Source: Agrobacterium rosae
GTDB taxonomy: Bacteria > Pseudomonadota > Alphaproteobacteria > Rhizobiales > Rhizobiaceae
Assembly (NCBI RefSeq): GCF_002915175.1
Contig: NZ_NXEJ01000013.1
Location: 62,001-126,000 of the forward strand
Length of the DNA stretch: 64,000 nucleotides
Direction: 5' to 3'
The notes under the pieces are model-generated. The model did no database searches, was not told the DNA's origin, and was given only the letters and a program-made list of their open reading frames with translations. The translations under genes and the position numbers were made by a program. Positions 43,461-52,321 of the stretch are shown here, piece after piece (position 1 is the stretch's first letter; each line of letters begins with the position of its first letter).

Positions 43461-44384
43461 ATGGAAAAGAAGGAACTGGAAGACCTCAGGGATCGGGTGC
43501 AATGCGCTGCCGTGCTGGAGAAGGCTGGGTTTGCCATCGACCTGAAGGAGAGCACCCGCAGGGCGGTCAAATTCCGCGGCGGCGGGGCCATAATCATCGT
43601 GATTCACGAGGGCAGGGGCTGGTTCGATCCGCTGTCCGATGCCAAGGGTGACGTGTTCGGTCTTGTCGAGCATCTCGACCGAGTGCCCTTTGTCGAAGCC
43701 CTCGACCATGTCGCATCGCTGGTCGACTTCGTCCCGAAGGAGCCGGTCTGGACCCACGCTGCGCGCGAGATCGATCTGCCGGCCGGAGTTTCAGAACGAT
43801 GGACGAAGCGGCGCAAGCCGTGGCCGGGCTCGATGACCTGGCGCTATCTCCGCGACGAACGCTGCGTTCCGGAAGCAACCATCCGCGCAGCGCTCCGGCA
43901 TGATCTCGTGCGCGAAGGTCCGCGCGGCAGTATGTGGGCCGCGCACCGTGACAGCGAGGGCGCCGTCACCGGCTGGGAAGAACGCGGGCCGGAGTGGCGT
44001 GGCTTTTCGACCGGGGGAGCGAAAGTGCTGTTCAGGTTCGGCGCGATCCACGCGCCGCGCCTTTGCGTGACGGAAGCTGCCATCGACGCCATGAGCCTTG
44101 CCGCGCTGGAGAGTAATCGGCGTGATAGCCTCTATTTCAGTACCGGCGGCGGCTGGGCACCTGCCACCGATGCGGCGATCCGTTTATTGGCGGCGCGGAA
44201 GGGTATGTCGGTGGTCGCCGCCACGGATAATAACGCGCAGGGCGATGTCTACGCTGATCGATTGGAAGCAATTGCCCGGGACGCCGACTGCAGATTTGAG
44301 CGCCACCGTCCCCACCACGAGGACTGGAACGAGGACCTTTGCGCTCAGCTGCGCGCGAATTCGAGGAGAGGCGCGATGTCGTGA
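43461..44384 (+). CDS. DUF3991 and Toprim domain protein
   Basis: This 307-residue protein has an N-terminal DUF3991-like part (LEKAGFAIDLKESTRRAVKFRGGGAIIIVIHEGRGWFDPLSDAKGDVFGLVEHLD) and a C-terminal Toprim domain (RLCVTEAAIDAMSLAALE...SVVAATDNNAQGDVYADRL) with the Glu and Asp-x-Asp-type metal residues (DNNAQGD variant). Such plasmid proteins resemble DnaG-like primases and may prime or repair incoming strands. The ATG at 43461 begins the conserved region. Its 3' end overlaps the Fic gene on the other strand by 40 bases. Confidence 0.82.
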   Translation: MEKKELEDLRDRVQCAAVLEKAGFAIDLKESTRRAVKFRGGGAIIIVIHEGRGWFDPLSDAKGDVFGLVEHLDRVPFVEALDHVASLVDFVPKEPVWTHAAREIDLPAGVSERWTKRRKPWPGSMTWRYLRDERCVPEATIRAALRHDLVREGPRGSMWAAHRDSEGAVTGWEERGPEWRGFSTGGAKVLFRFGAIHAPRLCVTEAAIDAMSLAALESNRRDSLYFSTGGGWAPATDAAIRLLAARKGMSVVAATDNNAQGDVYADRLEAIARDADCRFERHRPHHEDWNEDLCAQLRANSRRGAMS

Positions 44385-44941
44385 TTATCCGCGGCCTGCA
44401 GTGCCGCGACGTACCGGGTGCGCAGATTTCCCACGTCGCCCAGGCTTCCGCTACCCCAGCTGAAGGGCTCGGCGCCCAGTTTTTCCACGAGCAGATCGGC
44501 AGCCAGACGCGAATGGCGCCCATTGCCGTTCGGAAACGGGTGGATGGCGACAAGACGATGGTGGAATCTGATTGCGATCTCGTCCGGCGCGAATATCTCA
44601 TGGTCGACCCAATACCGAACGTCATCGAGCCGTGCCGTGAGTTCGACCGGAATTCGGTAGGCCTGGATGCCGATATTGCGCTCCGTCGTTCGGAAGCTGC
44701 CTGCCCATTGCCAGACCTCGCCGAACATGCGTCGGTGCAATGTACGCATGAAGGTTTCGGTCAGCATCCTGCCGACCGGCATGCGCCGTCGTCCACGCGC
44801 CCAGGCGGCACCCTCGACGATGTTCTCCTGTTCCGCCTCGTTGAGATCCTGCCTGTGGGTGATCCAGCTTTGAAGCAGGCCCTCGCGCTCCTGCGGCTCG
44901 AGCGGTGTTGCGTCCTCGGGTTCTTGGAAGAGGTCGGTCAT
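44345..44941 (-). CDS. Fic family protein (mobile mystery protein B)
   Basis: This 198-residue protein is a Fic-domain enzyme, which normally transfers AMP from ATP to target proteins. The catalytic motif HPFPNGNGRHSR (about residues 133-144) is complete. Position and form match the mobile mystery protein B group, always found with an Xre partner. Its ATG overlaps the Xre stop by 4 bases (ATGA). The pair behaves like a toxin-antitoxin module. Confidence 0.87.
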   Translation of the reverse strand: MTDLFQEPEDATPLEPQEREGLLQSWITHRQDLNEAEQENIVEGAAWARGRRRMPVGRMLTETFMRTLHRRMFGEVWQWAGSFRTTERNIGIQAYRIPVELTARLDDVRYWVDHEIFAPDEIAIRFHHRLVAIHPFPNGNGRHSRLAADLLVEKLGAEPFSWGSGSLGDVGNLRTRYVAALQAADNHDIAPLLEFARS

Positions 44942-45399
44942 CTTTCTGACCAGAGGTCGCGCTCGGAAAGCTGGTCGCGGATGTAGGCCTGGAGACGGGC
45001 TTCAAGATCGCCATTGTCTGTTCCCTGCGCTTCGAGGCGCATTGTGTGTGCGACCCGTTGCAGTTCGCGCATTGCGATCTTGCGCGCGCGCTCATTGACG
45101 GCGGTCTCGAGCGACGTATTCGGGACCAATGCGTAGACCAGCGTGCAGTCGAGTGCCTCTGCCGCACGCCGCAACGTACTGAGCTGGATTGTTCCGGATG
45201 CCTCCGACTTCTCGATCGCTTCCACGGTCTGGGGCCGGATTCCCATCCTTGAGCCGAGCTGCGCTCCTGTCATGCCGAGCGCGTCGCGCAACGCCCGGAC
45301 CCATCCTTTTGGCGGTGCCCTGAAACCCTCTGCCGGCTGCAGCCCGCGAAGGCGCTCGTCAAGCCTTCTGCGCGCTCGCTTTCTTGCGTCGTCCTTCAT
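44938..45399 (-). CDS. Xre-type regulator (mobile mystery protein A)
   Basis: This 153-residue protein has a central helix-turn-helix (LRDALGMTGAQLGSRMGIRPQTVEAIEKSEASG, about residues 36-69) between charged helices. It matches mobile mystery protein A, the constant partner of the Fic protein encoded next. It probably represses the pair and counteracts the Fic enzyme. Two well-spaced dyads lie in its promoter. Confidence 0.87.
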   Translation of the reverse strand: MKDDARKRARRRLDERLRGLQPAEGFRAPPKGWVRALRDALGMTGAQLGSRMGIRPQTVEAIEKSEASGTIQLSTLRRAAEALDCTLVYALVPNTSLETAVNERARKIAMRELQRVAHTMRLEAQGTDNGDLEARLQAYIRDQLSERDLWSER

Positions 45400-45438
45400 C
45401 GTTCAACTTTCTACCGCGGCTGATCATCAGACAACAGG

Positions 45439-45463
45439 CTGATTGTTGCGTACAAATTATCAG
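45439..45463. promoter_or_regulatory. Operator 1 of the Xre/Fic pair
   Basis: CTGATT and TATCAG half-sites bound a 25-base dyad 40 bases upstream of the Xre start. It matches operator 2 in length and half-site sequence. Confidence 0.55.
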
Positions 45464-45471
45464 TTTACACC

Positions 45472-45496
45472 CTGATTATCAACGCCAAATAATCAG
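45472..45496. promoter_or_regulatory. Operator 2 of the Xre/Fic pair
   Basis: CTGATTAT-N9-ATAATCAG is a perfect 8-base dyad of 25 bases, starting 33 bases after operator 1, about three helical turns. The same-face spacing supports cooperative binding by the Xre protein. Confidence 0.6.
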
Positions 45497-45499
45497 CCC

Positions 45500-45780
45500 C
45501 AAGTATGATAAGACGAGTGATTGAAACAGCCTGTGAGCTGATTTCACCTGAATGAAATACCAAGGAGGGGAAGGAAGAGGGGAAGGGGAAGGGAAGGGGA
45601 AGGCCGGCTGCCGCATGCCCGCCAGCCGCGTCAAGGGTAAAGCTTCGCCCGCTGCGCGGCCCTTGACCCGTCCGGGCGGAGAGGCGGCGCCAAGGAGGGG
45701 TCAGGAAGGGCTGAAGAGGATGGCGACATCGCGAGGATGAGCCGCGTGTCCTTCCCGATAAGGCTGAAAGGAGCCTGCCC
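45500..45780 (+). promoter_or_regulatory. Long leader of the DUF1419 gene with a polypurine tract
   Basis: This 280-base stretch holds no gene. It contains a run of G and A at about 45562-45604 (repeats of GGGGAAGG) and then GC-rich segments with hairpin potential (GGGTAAAGC...GCGGCCCTTGACCC). The SD site AAAGGAG and ATG follow. Similar long leaders precede several backbone genes. Confidence 0.4.
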
Positions 45781-46383
45781 ATGACCGTCTCTTCGATACG
45801 AAAAGTCTTTGAAGGCATCGCCGACCGCCGGCAGATGTTCCGCATGTTCGACCGCCACGCGCAACGCCCGAACCGTTGGGAGGGTGACGATAGCGCGCTC
45901 TATCGAGGCGAATGGTTCGAAATCGCCCAAGCCCAGCACGACTACATGTTCGAGATCCTGCCGCCGCTGTTCATGCGAGGCGACATGTTCGCCATGCGCG
46001 AGTTCCTCACCGGCAACATCACGAGTATTTTCTTCACCCTGAAGATCGATGACCGCATGCGGTATTTCCATGCCTATTGCGACTTGTCCGACAAGGGTTC
46101 GCCCGAGCGAATGCGCGGCGCAATCGCAGAGCGGGAAACCCGGCCCGTTCGGGCAATGACGCGCGAGGAACGCCTGGACCACATCTGGTCGAGCACCCAC
46201 GATGACTATCGCGGCTATGCCGGCGAGCGCTGGCCGGAACACGACCACGGCAAGCGGACCGTGCTGTTCTACGGCGGACGCCAGGGCACCCGCCTGAAGC
46301 TGCTCGACGACCTCACGGATGCGGAGATCGCGTCGAAGCTGCCGGTGCATCTGCGGTACCTCCCCGACGCGATCGCGGCTTGA
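45781..46383 (+). CDS. DUF1419 domain protein
   Basis: This 200-residue protein belongs to the DUF1419 family that I know from rhizobial plasmids. It shows FEGIADRRQMFRMFDRHAQRP, YRGEWFEIAQAQHDYMFEILPPLFMRGDMFAMREF and RERMTREERLDHIWSSTHDDYRGYA-like segments. There is no catalytic motif or membrane segment that I can see. It has a strong AAAGGAG ribosome site and is followed 12 bases later by the DUF3085 gene. Function unknown. Confidence 0.78.
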   Translation: MTVSSIRKVFEGIADRRQMFRMFDRHAQRPNRWEGDDSALYRGEWFEIAQAQHDYMFEILPPLFMRGDMFAMREFLTGNITSIFFTLKIDDRMRYFHAYCDLSDKGSPERMRGAIAERETRPVRAMTREERLDHIWSSTHDDYRGYAGERWPEHDHGKRTVLFYGGRQGTRLKLLDDLTDAEIASKLPVHLRYLPDAIAA

Positions 46384-46395
46384 CGGGAGGCGGCG

Positions 46396-46797
46396 ATGTT
46401 CACCTTTTCCGTGACGGACATCCGCGTCGTCATGATGCACGGACGGCTGGACGCCTACCTCAACGGCGGTTTCCGCAATCCCCACTACGGAGTGTTTCCG
46501 GGCCGCGATGAGAAGCCCGGTCTTTGGTTGGTCGGCGACGAGGGCGTCTACATCCTCTCCAATGGTAAGCTCGCCGCAGGGCAGCGGCCGTTCGTCGTCT
46601 ATGCCGAAGAGTGCGATCCGAAGACCAACCCTGACTACTGGCACTACAAGCGCCAGCATTTCGGCGGCGATGACGGCGTCGAGTTTCTCGATGGCGCCAT
46701 GCTCGTGAAACTGATCGCGGCAAGCCCCGGCTGCACGCATCTGAAGATCGCGTTCCTGCAGGACTCGATGCAGCTCTTCGTGATCGAGCGAAACTAG
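46396..46797 (+). CDS. DUF3085 domain protein
   Basis: This 133-residue protein matches DUF3085 plasmid proteins: LNGGFRNPHYGVFPGRDEKPGLWLVGDEGVYILSNGKL in the middle and VEFLDGAMLVKLIAASPG near the end. It is probably cytoplasmic. It lies 12 bases after the DUF1419 gene with a GGGAGG ribosome site, so the two form a small operon. Function unknown. Confidence 0.75.
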   Translation: MFTFSVTDIRVVMMHGRLDAYLNGGFRNPHYGVFPGRDEKPGLWLVGDEGVYILSNGKLAAGQRPFVVYAEECDPKTNPDYWHYKRQHFGGDDGVEFLDGAMLVKLIAASPGCTHLKIAFLQDSMQLFVIERN

Positions 46798-46861
46798 CGA
46801 TCCTTCGACAGTCGCCATCTGGCGGCGGTCAAGCCCACCCAATCCCCCTCATCCCACGCAT

Positions 46862-46899
46862 GTCGCCGGCCGACTGGAACCTTCCAGCGGGACGGCGAC
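46862..46899. promoter_or_regulatory. Nested hairpin in the methyltransferase-helicase leader
   Basis: An outer stem GTCGCC/GGCGAC (46862-46867, 46894-46899) encloses an inner stem CTGGAA-CC-TTCCAG (46874-46887), 27 bases before the start codon of the giant gene. It could act in the RNA or as a single-strand DNA structure during transfer. Confidence 0.4.
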
Positions 46900-46926
46900 G
46901 CGCGCCTTCACCCAGGAGATTTCAGC

Positions 46927-49900
46927 ATGTCACATGACGAGCACTTCACCATCGATCTTTTCGGCAGCACTGCGCTTTCGTCCGGCCTCGGCCTTGGCGT
47001 GACGGCCTTCGGCAGCAACTTCGAACCAGACGATGATCCCGATCCTACAACTCCAGCGCCGGCTTTGCCGATCGCCTCAGTCGTGCGACCGTCGTCCCGG
47101 CAGTGCCGTGCCCGTGGCCTGAACTTCAATCTCGCCGATGACCGTGGTCTCGCCCGCAGCTGGAAGGACCGTGCGCGCGACAATATTGCAGCGATCCGGC
47201 TCGCTGCCGAGATCGAGGCGAGCGAACGTCCTGCGACGCGCGAGGAACAGGAGACGCTGATCCGCTTCACCGGCTTCGGCGCGTCCGATCTTGCCAACGG
47301 CGTCTTCCGCCGTCCGGGCGAGCTCGAATTCCGCAAGGGCTGGGACGAGATCGGTTCCGATCTGGAGGATGCGGTCGGCGAGACCGACTATGCGTCGCTT
47401 GCCCGCTGCACCCAGTATGCCCATTTCACACCGGAGTTCATCGTCAGGGCGATATGGTCAGGGCTTCAGCGCCTCGGATGGCGCGGCGGCCGGGTGCTGG
47501 AGCCGGGAATCGGCACAGGCCTGTTTCCGGCGCTGATGCCGGAAGCGCTTCGTGATCTGTCGCACGTCACCGGCGTTGAACTCGATCCCGTAACGGCATG
47601 CATCGTCCGGCTGTTGCAGCCGCGCGCGCGGATCCTCACTGGAGATTTTGCGCGCACGGAATTGCCAGCGAGCTTCGACCTCGCCATCGGCAATCCGCCG
47701 TTCTCCGACCGGACCGTGCGATCAGACCGGGCTTATCGCTCGCTCGGTCTGAGACTTCACGACTACTTCGTCGCCCGGTCGATCGACCTGTTGAAGCCGG
47801 GCGCTTTCGCCGCCTTTGTCACGAGCTCCGGCACGATGGACAAGGCGGATTCGGCGGCGCGCCAACATATCGCGACGACCGCGGATCTGATTGCGGCTAT
47901 CCGCCTGCCAGAAGGCAGTTTCCGAGCCGACGCAGGCACGGACGTCGTCGTGGACATCCTTTTCTTCCGCAAGCGCAAGGTCGCCGAGCCCGAGGGCGAT
48001 CTCTCGTGGCTCGACATCGAGGAGGTGCGGCCAGCGACCGGCGACGAGGGCGCCATCCGGGTGAACAGATGGTTCGCGCGGCATCCGGATTTCGTGCTCG
48101 GCACCCATGCGCAGACCTCCGGCCCCTTCGGCGAGACCTATACATGCGTTGCCCGCGATGGCGAGGACCTCGTCGCCGCGCTGTCGGCCGCCGTCCATCT
48201 CCTTCCAGAAGGCCGCTATGACGGGGAGCCGACCGACATCGATCTCGATCTCGGTCTGGAGGATGCGATCGACGCGGCCCCCGTCGACCTGCCGTCCGAC
48301 CGGCACGTGCGTGAAGGCAGCTTCTTCTTCGACAATGCCCGCGGCCTCATGCAGGTCATCGACGGCGAGCCCGTTGCTCTAAAAGTCCGCAAGGGTCGCA
48401 ATGCTGACGGCATCCCGGAGAAGCATGTCCGCATCATCCGGAAGCTCATTCCAATACGCGACGCCGTCCGTGAGGTGCTGAAAGCCCAGGAGCAGGACCG
48501 GCCCTGGAAGGATTTGCAGGTCAGGCTGCGCATCGCCTGGTCGAGCTTCGTGCGCGACTTCGGTCCGATCAACCACACCACGGTCTCGATCACCGAGGAT
48601 CCGGAGTCTGGCGAGACACGCGAGAGCCATCGCCGCCCGAACCTGCAACCGTTCGCGGACGATCCCGATTGCTGGCTGGTCGCCTCGATTGAGGACTACG
48701 ACCTCGAAAACGACACCGCGAAGCCCGGCGCGATCTTCACCGAGCGCGTCATCTCGCCGCCCGCACCGCCTGTCATCACCAGTGCAGCAGATGCACTCGC
48801 CGTGGTGCTCAACGAACGCGGGCGCGTCGATCTCGACCATATCGCGGAACTTCTGCACCGTGATCCAGACGATGTCGTCGCTGAGCTCGGCAATGCGATC
48901 TTCCGCGATCCCGCCGATGGCTCGTGGCAGATGGCCGACGCCTATCTGTCCGGTCCGGTTCGCGACAAACTCAAGGTTGCTGAAGCCGCGGCCGCGCTCG
49001 ATCCCGTCTATAACCGTAACGTCACCGCTCTGGCGGGCGTTCAGCCGGTCGATCTTCGACCTTCCGACATCACCGCCCGTCTAGGCGCTCCATGGATACC
49101 GGCCGCCGACGTCGTCGCCTTCGTCAAGGAGATGATGGGAACCGATATCCGGATCCATCATATGCCCGAACTGGCGTCATGGACCGTCGAGGCCCGACAG
49201 CTCGGCTATCTGGCCGCGGGAACGTCCGAATGGGGAACGGACCGCCGCCACGCAGGCGAACTGCTGTCCGATGCCCTGAACAGCCGGGTGCCGCAGATCT
49301 TCGATACGATCAGGGATGGCGACAGCGAAAGGCGGGTTCTCAACGTCGTCGATACCGAGGCTGCAAAGGAAAAGCTTCACAAGATCAAGGACGCCTTCCA
49401 GCGCTGGATATGGTCTGATCCCGATCGCACCGACCGGCTCGCGCGCGTCTATAATGACCGCTTCAACAACATCGCACCGCGAAAGTTCAGCGGAGATCAT
49501 CTCAACCTTCCAGGCGCCTCGGGCGCCTTTGTTCTTTATGGACACCAAAAGCGCGGGATCTGGAGGATCATCTCGTCCGGCTCGACCTATCTTGCCCATG
49601 CCGTCGGCGCCGGCAAAACCATGACGATGGCGGCAAGCATCATGGAGCAGCGGCGTCTCGGCCTGATCGCCAAGGCGATGCAGGTCGTGCCGGGGCATTG
49701 CCTTGCGCAGGCGGCACGCGAGTTCCTGGCGCTCTATCCAACGGCTCGTATCCTCGTTGCCGACGAGACGAATTTTTCGAAGGACAAGCGGGCCCGGTTC
49801 CTGTCGCGCGCGGCGACGGCGACCTGGGATGCGATCATCATCACGCATTCCGCCTTCAGGTTCATCGGCGTGCCGGCGGCATTTGAAAGCCAAATGATTC

Positions 49901-52014
49901 ACGATGAGCTGGAGCTCTACGAGACCCTGCTGCTGAAGGTCGAGGATGAAGACCGGGTGTCCCGCAAACGGCTGGAGCGCCTGAAGGAAGGCCTGCAGGA
50001 GCGGCTCGAAGCGCTTTCCACCCGCAAGGATGATCTTCTCACGATCGCCGAGATCGGCGTCGACCAGATCATCGTCGACGAGGCGCAGGAGTTCCGCAAG
50101 CTCTCCTTTGCCACCAATATGAGTACGTTGAAGGGGGTCGATCCGAACGGCTCGCAGCGGGCCTGGGACCTCTATGTGAAGTCGCGCTTCATCGAGACGA
50201 TCAATCCCGGCCGGGCGCTCGTGCTTGCGTCGGGCACGCCGATCACCAACACGCTCGGCGAAATGTTCTCGGTCCAGCGGCTGATGGGCCATGCCGCGCT
50301 GGAGGAGCGTGGCCTGCACGAGTTCGATGCCTGGGCGTCGACGTTCGGCGACACCACCACCGAACTGGAGCTTCAGCCATCCGGCAAGTACAAGCCGGTC
50401 TCCCGCTTCGCGAGCTTCGTCAACGTGCCCGAGCTGATCGCGATGTTCCGGAGCTTCGCGGATGTCGTGATGCCGGCGGATTTGCGCGAGTATGTAAAGG
50501 TGCCGGCGATCTCGACCGGCAGGCGCCAGATCGTCACGTCGAAGCCGACGCAGGCGTTCAAGCACCACCAGATGGTGCTGGCCGAGCGCATCAAGGCGAT
50601 CGAGGAGCGCGAGCGGCCGCCGCAGCCGGGCGACGACATCCTGCTCTCCGTTATCACCGATGGCCGGCATGCGGCGATCGACCTGCGTCTGGTCGACGCC
50701 GACAATGACAACGAGCCAGACAACAAGCTCAACAATCTCGTCTCGAACGCCTTCCGCATCTGGAAGGCGACGGCAGGCAGCGTCTATCTCCGTCATGACA
50801 GCAAGCCGTTCGAGGTGCCAGGTGCTGCGCAGATGATTTTTTCCGACCTGGGCACCATCAGCGTCGAAAAGACGAGGGGCTTCTCCGCCTATCGCTGGAT
50901 TCGCGACGAGCTGATCCGCCTAGGCGTGCCGGCGTCGGAGATCGCCTTCATGCAGGACTTCAAGAAGTCGGAGGCGAAGCAGCGCCTGTTCGGCGACGTT
51001 CGGGCCGGCAGGGTCCGGTTCCTCATCGGTTCGTCGGAGACGATGGGAACCGGGGTCAACGTCCAGCTCCGCCTGAAGGCGCTGCACCATCTCGACGTCC
51101 CCTGGCTTCCCTCGCAGATCGAGCAGCGTGAGGGCCGCATCGTTCGGCAGGGCAACCAGCACGACGAGGTCGATATCTTCGCCTACGCGACCGAAGGCAG
51201 CCTCGATGCCACGATGTGGCAGAACAACGAGCGCAAGGCCCGCTTCATCGCTGCCGCGCTCTCCGGCGACACCTCGATCCGGCGGCTGGAAGATATAGGC
51301 GAGGGGCAGGCCAACCAGTTCGCAATGGCGAAAGCCATCGCGTCGGGCGATCAGCGGCTCATGCAAAAGGCGGGGCTTGAAGCGGACATCGCCCGGCTGG
51401 AACGGCTTCGTGCAGCGCATATCGACGACCAGCACGCCGTTCGCAGGCAGCTTCGCGACGCCGAGCGCGACATTGAGGTGTCGACACGGCGGATTGCGGA
51501 GATCGGTCAGGACATCACGCGGCTGGTTCCGACCACTGGCGAGGACTTCACCATGACGGTCGCGGGGAAAGACTACTCCGAACGCAAGGAGGCGGGCCGC
51601 GCCCTCATGAAGGAGATCCTGACCCTAGTCCAGCTCAGCCCAGAGGGCGAGGCCGTCATCGCCTCGATCGGCGGTTTCGAGCTCGAATATCACGGCCAAC
51701 GTTATGGCAAGGATGGCTATCGCTACACCACCATGCTGAAGCGAACCGGCGCGGACTACGAGATCGAGCTTCCGGTTACGGTGACGCCGCTCGGGGCTGT
51801 TTCACGCCTCGAGCACGCGCTCGACGATTTCGATGGCGAGCGGGAGCGCTATCGCCAGCGTCTCGGCGACGCCCGCCGCAGGTTGGCGTCGTACCAGTCG
51901 CGCGGCGAAGGCAGTGAATTCGCATTCGCCGGGGAACTGGCCGAAAAACACCGGCAGCTTGCCGAGGTCGAGACGGCCCTGGCGGCTGATGTCGGTGAGC
52001 GGATCGCGGCTTGA
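46927..52014 (+). CDS. Giant N6-methyltransferase/SNF2-like helicase fusion protein
   Basis: This 1,695-residue protein joins an N-terminal DNA methyltransferase (SAM motif VLEPGIGTG, residues 190-198; catalytic NPPF, 256-259) to a superfamily 2 helicase: Walker A VGAGKT (about 893-898), DEAQ (1051-1054), ASGTPITNT, and motif VI QREGRIVRQGNQ (from 1400). The last 300 residues are coiled-coil-like. Such fusions occur on rhizobial plasmids and resemble phage DarB-type antirestriction proteins that modify incoming DNA. It is the largest gene of the window and has its own leader and AGGAGA ribosome site. Confidence 0.88.
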   Translation: MSHDEHFTIDLFGSTALSSGLGLGVTAFGSNFEPDDDPDPTTPAPALPIASVVRPSSRQCRARGLNFNLADDRGLARSWKDRARDNIAAIRLAAEIEASERPATREEQETLIRFTGFGASDLANGVFRRPGELEFRKGWDEIGSDLEDAVGETDYASLARCTQYAHFTPEFIVRAIWSGLQRLGWRGGRVLEPGIGTGLFPALMPEALRDLSHVTGVELDPVTACIVRLLQPRARILTGDFARTELPASFDLAIGNPPFSDRTVRSDRAYRSLGLRLHDYFVARSIDLLKPGAFAAFVTSSGTMDKADSAARQHIATTADLIAAIRLPEGSFRADAGTDVVVDILFFRKRKVAEPEGDLSWLDIEEVRPATGDEGAIRVNRWFARHPDFVLGTHAQTSGPFGETYTCVARDGEDLVAALSAAVHLLPEGRYDGEPTDIDLDLGLEDAIDAAPVDLPSDRHVREGSFFFDNARGLMQVIDGEPVALKVRKGRNADGIPEKHVRIIRKLIPIRDAVREVLKAQEQDRPWKDLQVRLRIAWSSFVRDFGPINHTTVSITEDPESGETRESHRRPNLQPFADDPDCWLVASIEDYDLENDTAKPGAIFTERVISPPAPPVITSAADALAVVLNERGRVDLDHIAELLHRDPDDVVAELGNAIFRDPADGSWQMADAYLSGPVRDKLKVAEAAAALDPVYNRNVTALAGVQPVDLRPSDITARLGAPWIPAADVVAFVKEMMGTDIRIHHMPELASWTVEARQLGYLAAGTSEWGTDRRHAGELLSDALNSRVPQIFDTIRDGDSERRVLNVVDTEAAKEKLHKIKDAFQRWIWSDPDRTDRLARVYNDRFNNIAPRKFSGDHLNLPGASGAFVLYGHQKRGIWRIISSGSTYLAHAVGAGKTMTMAASIMEQRRLGLIAKAMQVVPGHCLAQAAREFLALYPTARILVADETNFSKDKRARFLSRAATATWDAIIITHSAFRFIGVPAAFESQMIHDELELYETLLLKVEDEDRVSRKRLERLKEGLQERLEALSTRKDDLLTIAEIGVDQIIVDEAQEFRKLSFATNMSTLKGVDPNGSQRAWDLYVKSRFIETINPGRALVLASGTPITNTLGEMFSVQRLMGHAALEERGLHEFDAWASTFGDTTTELELQPSGKYKPVSRFASFVNVPELIAMFRSFADVVMPADLREYVKVPAISTGRRQIVTSKPTQAFKHHQMVLAERIKAIEERERPPQPGDDILLSVITDGRHAAIDLRLVDADNDNEPDNKLNNLVSNAFRIWKATAGSVYLRHDSKPFEVPGAAQMIFSDLGTISVEKTRGFSAYRWIRDELIRLGVPASEIAFMQDFKKSEAKQRLFGDVRAGRVRFLIGSSETMGTGVNVQLRLKALHHLDVPWLPSQIEQREGRIVRQGNQHDEVDIFAYATEGSLDATMWQNNERKARFIAAALSGDTSIRRLEDIGEGQANQFAMAKAIASGDQRLMQKAGLEADIARLERLRAAHIDDQHAVRRQLRDAERDIEVSTRRIAEIGQDITRLVPTTGEDFTMTVAGKDYSERKEAGRALMKEILTLVQLSPEGEAVIASIGGFELEYHGQRYGKDGYRYTTMLKRTGADYEIELPVTVTPLGAVSRLEHALDDFDGERERYRQRLGDARRRLASYQSRGEGSEFAFAGELAEKHRQLAEVETALAADVGERIAA

Positions 52015-52321
52015 CAAGCGACACTCGTGACAACATCTGCCCGCACGGACGCTCTTTTGAAATGAGAAAATAAGGAAGGGGGAAGCTTGCTCGCAGATCG
52101 GGCAGGCCGCTGACGCTTGCGCTCAACCGCGGCACTGCGCAATCCCGGCCCATCGTCCTGCGCAGGGCTGTAAGCCCCGCTTGGCCAGCCGGGCAGGGAT
52201 GCTCGGCCGCAGTTGCACGGGCCCGTCCGCTCCGCGGTCCGGGAAGTGTCTTCGGAAAGAACTGAAGACGGAAAAGGGCCGGCAAGGCGCCGGCTCACCA
52301 ATCCCGGAAGGAGCCAATCTC
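52015..52321 (+). promoter_or_regulatory. Long structured leader of the ParB-like gene
   Basis: This 307-base gap holds no gene. It shows an AT-rich part near 52050-52080 that may be a promoter, then GC-rich segments with hairpins such as GTCTTC...GAAGAC (52248-52269) and GCCGGC...GCCGGC (52277-52293), and ends in GGAAGGAG before the ATG. The frame is open but not protein-like. Confidence 0.4.

Noticed and set aside
45562..45604. Repeats of GGGGAAGG considered as a CRISPR-like or tandem repeat array
   Set aside because: Units are short and irregular with no spacers; it is a polypurine run in a leader.
45631..46842. Open minus-strand frame of 403 codons opposite the DUF1419 and DUF3085 genes
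   Set aside because: Both plus-strand genes have strong ribosome sites and family matches; the antisense product is Asp/His/Arg-rich noise.
49177..50796. Open minus-strand frame of 539 codons opposite the helicase domain
   Set aside because: It mirrors the conserved helicase motifs of the giant fusion gene and has no recognisable domain of its own.
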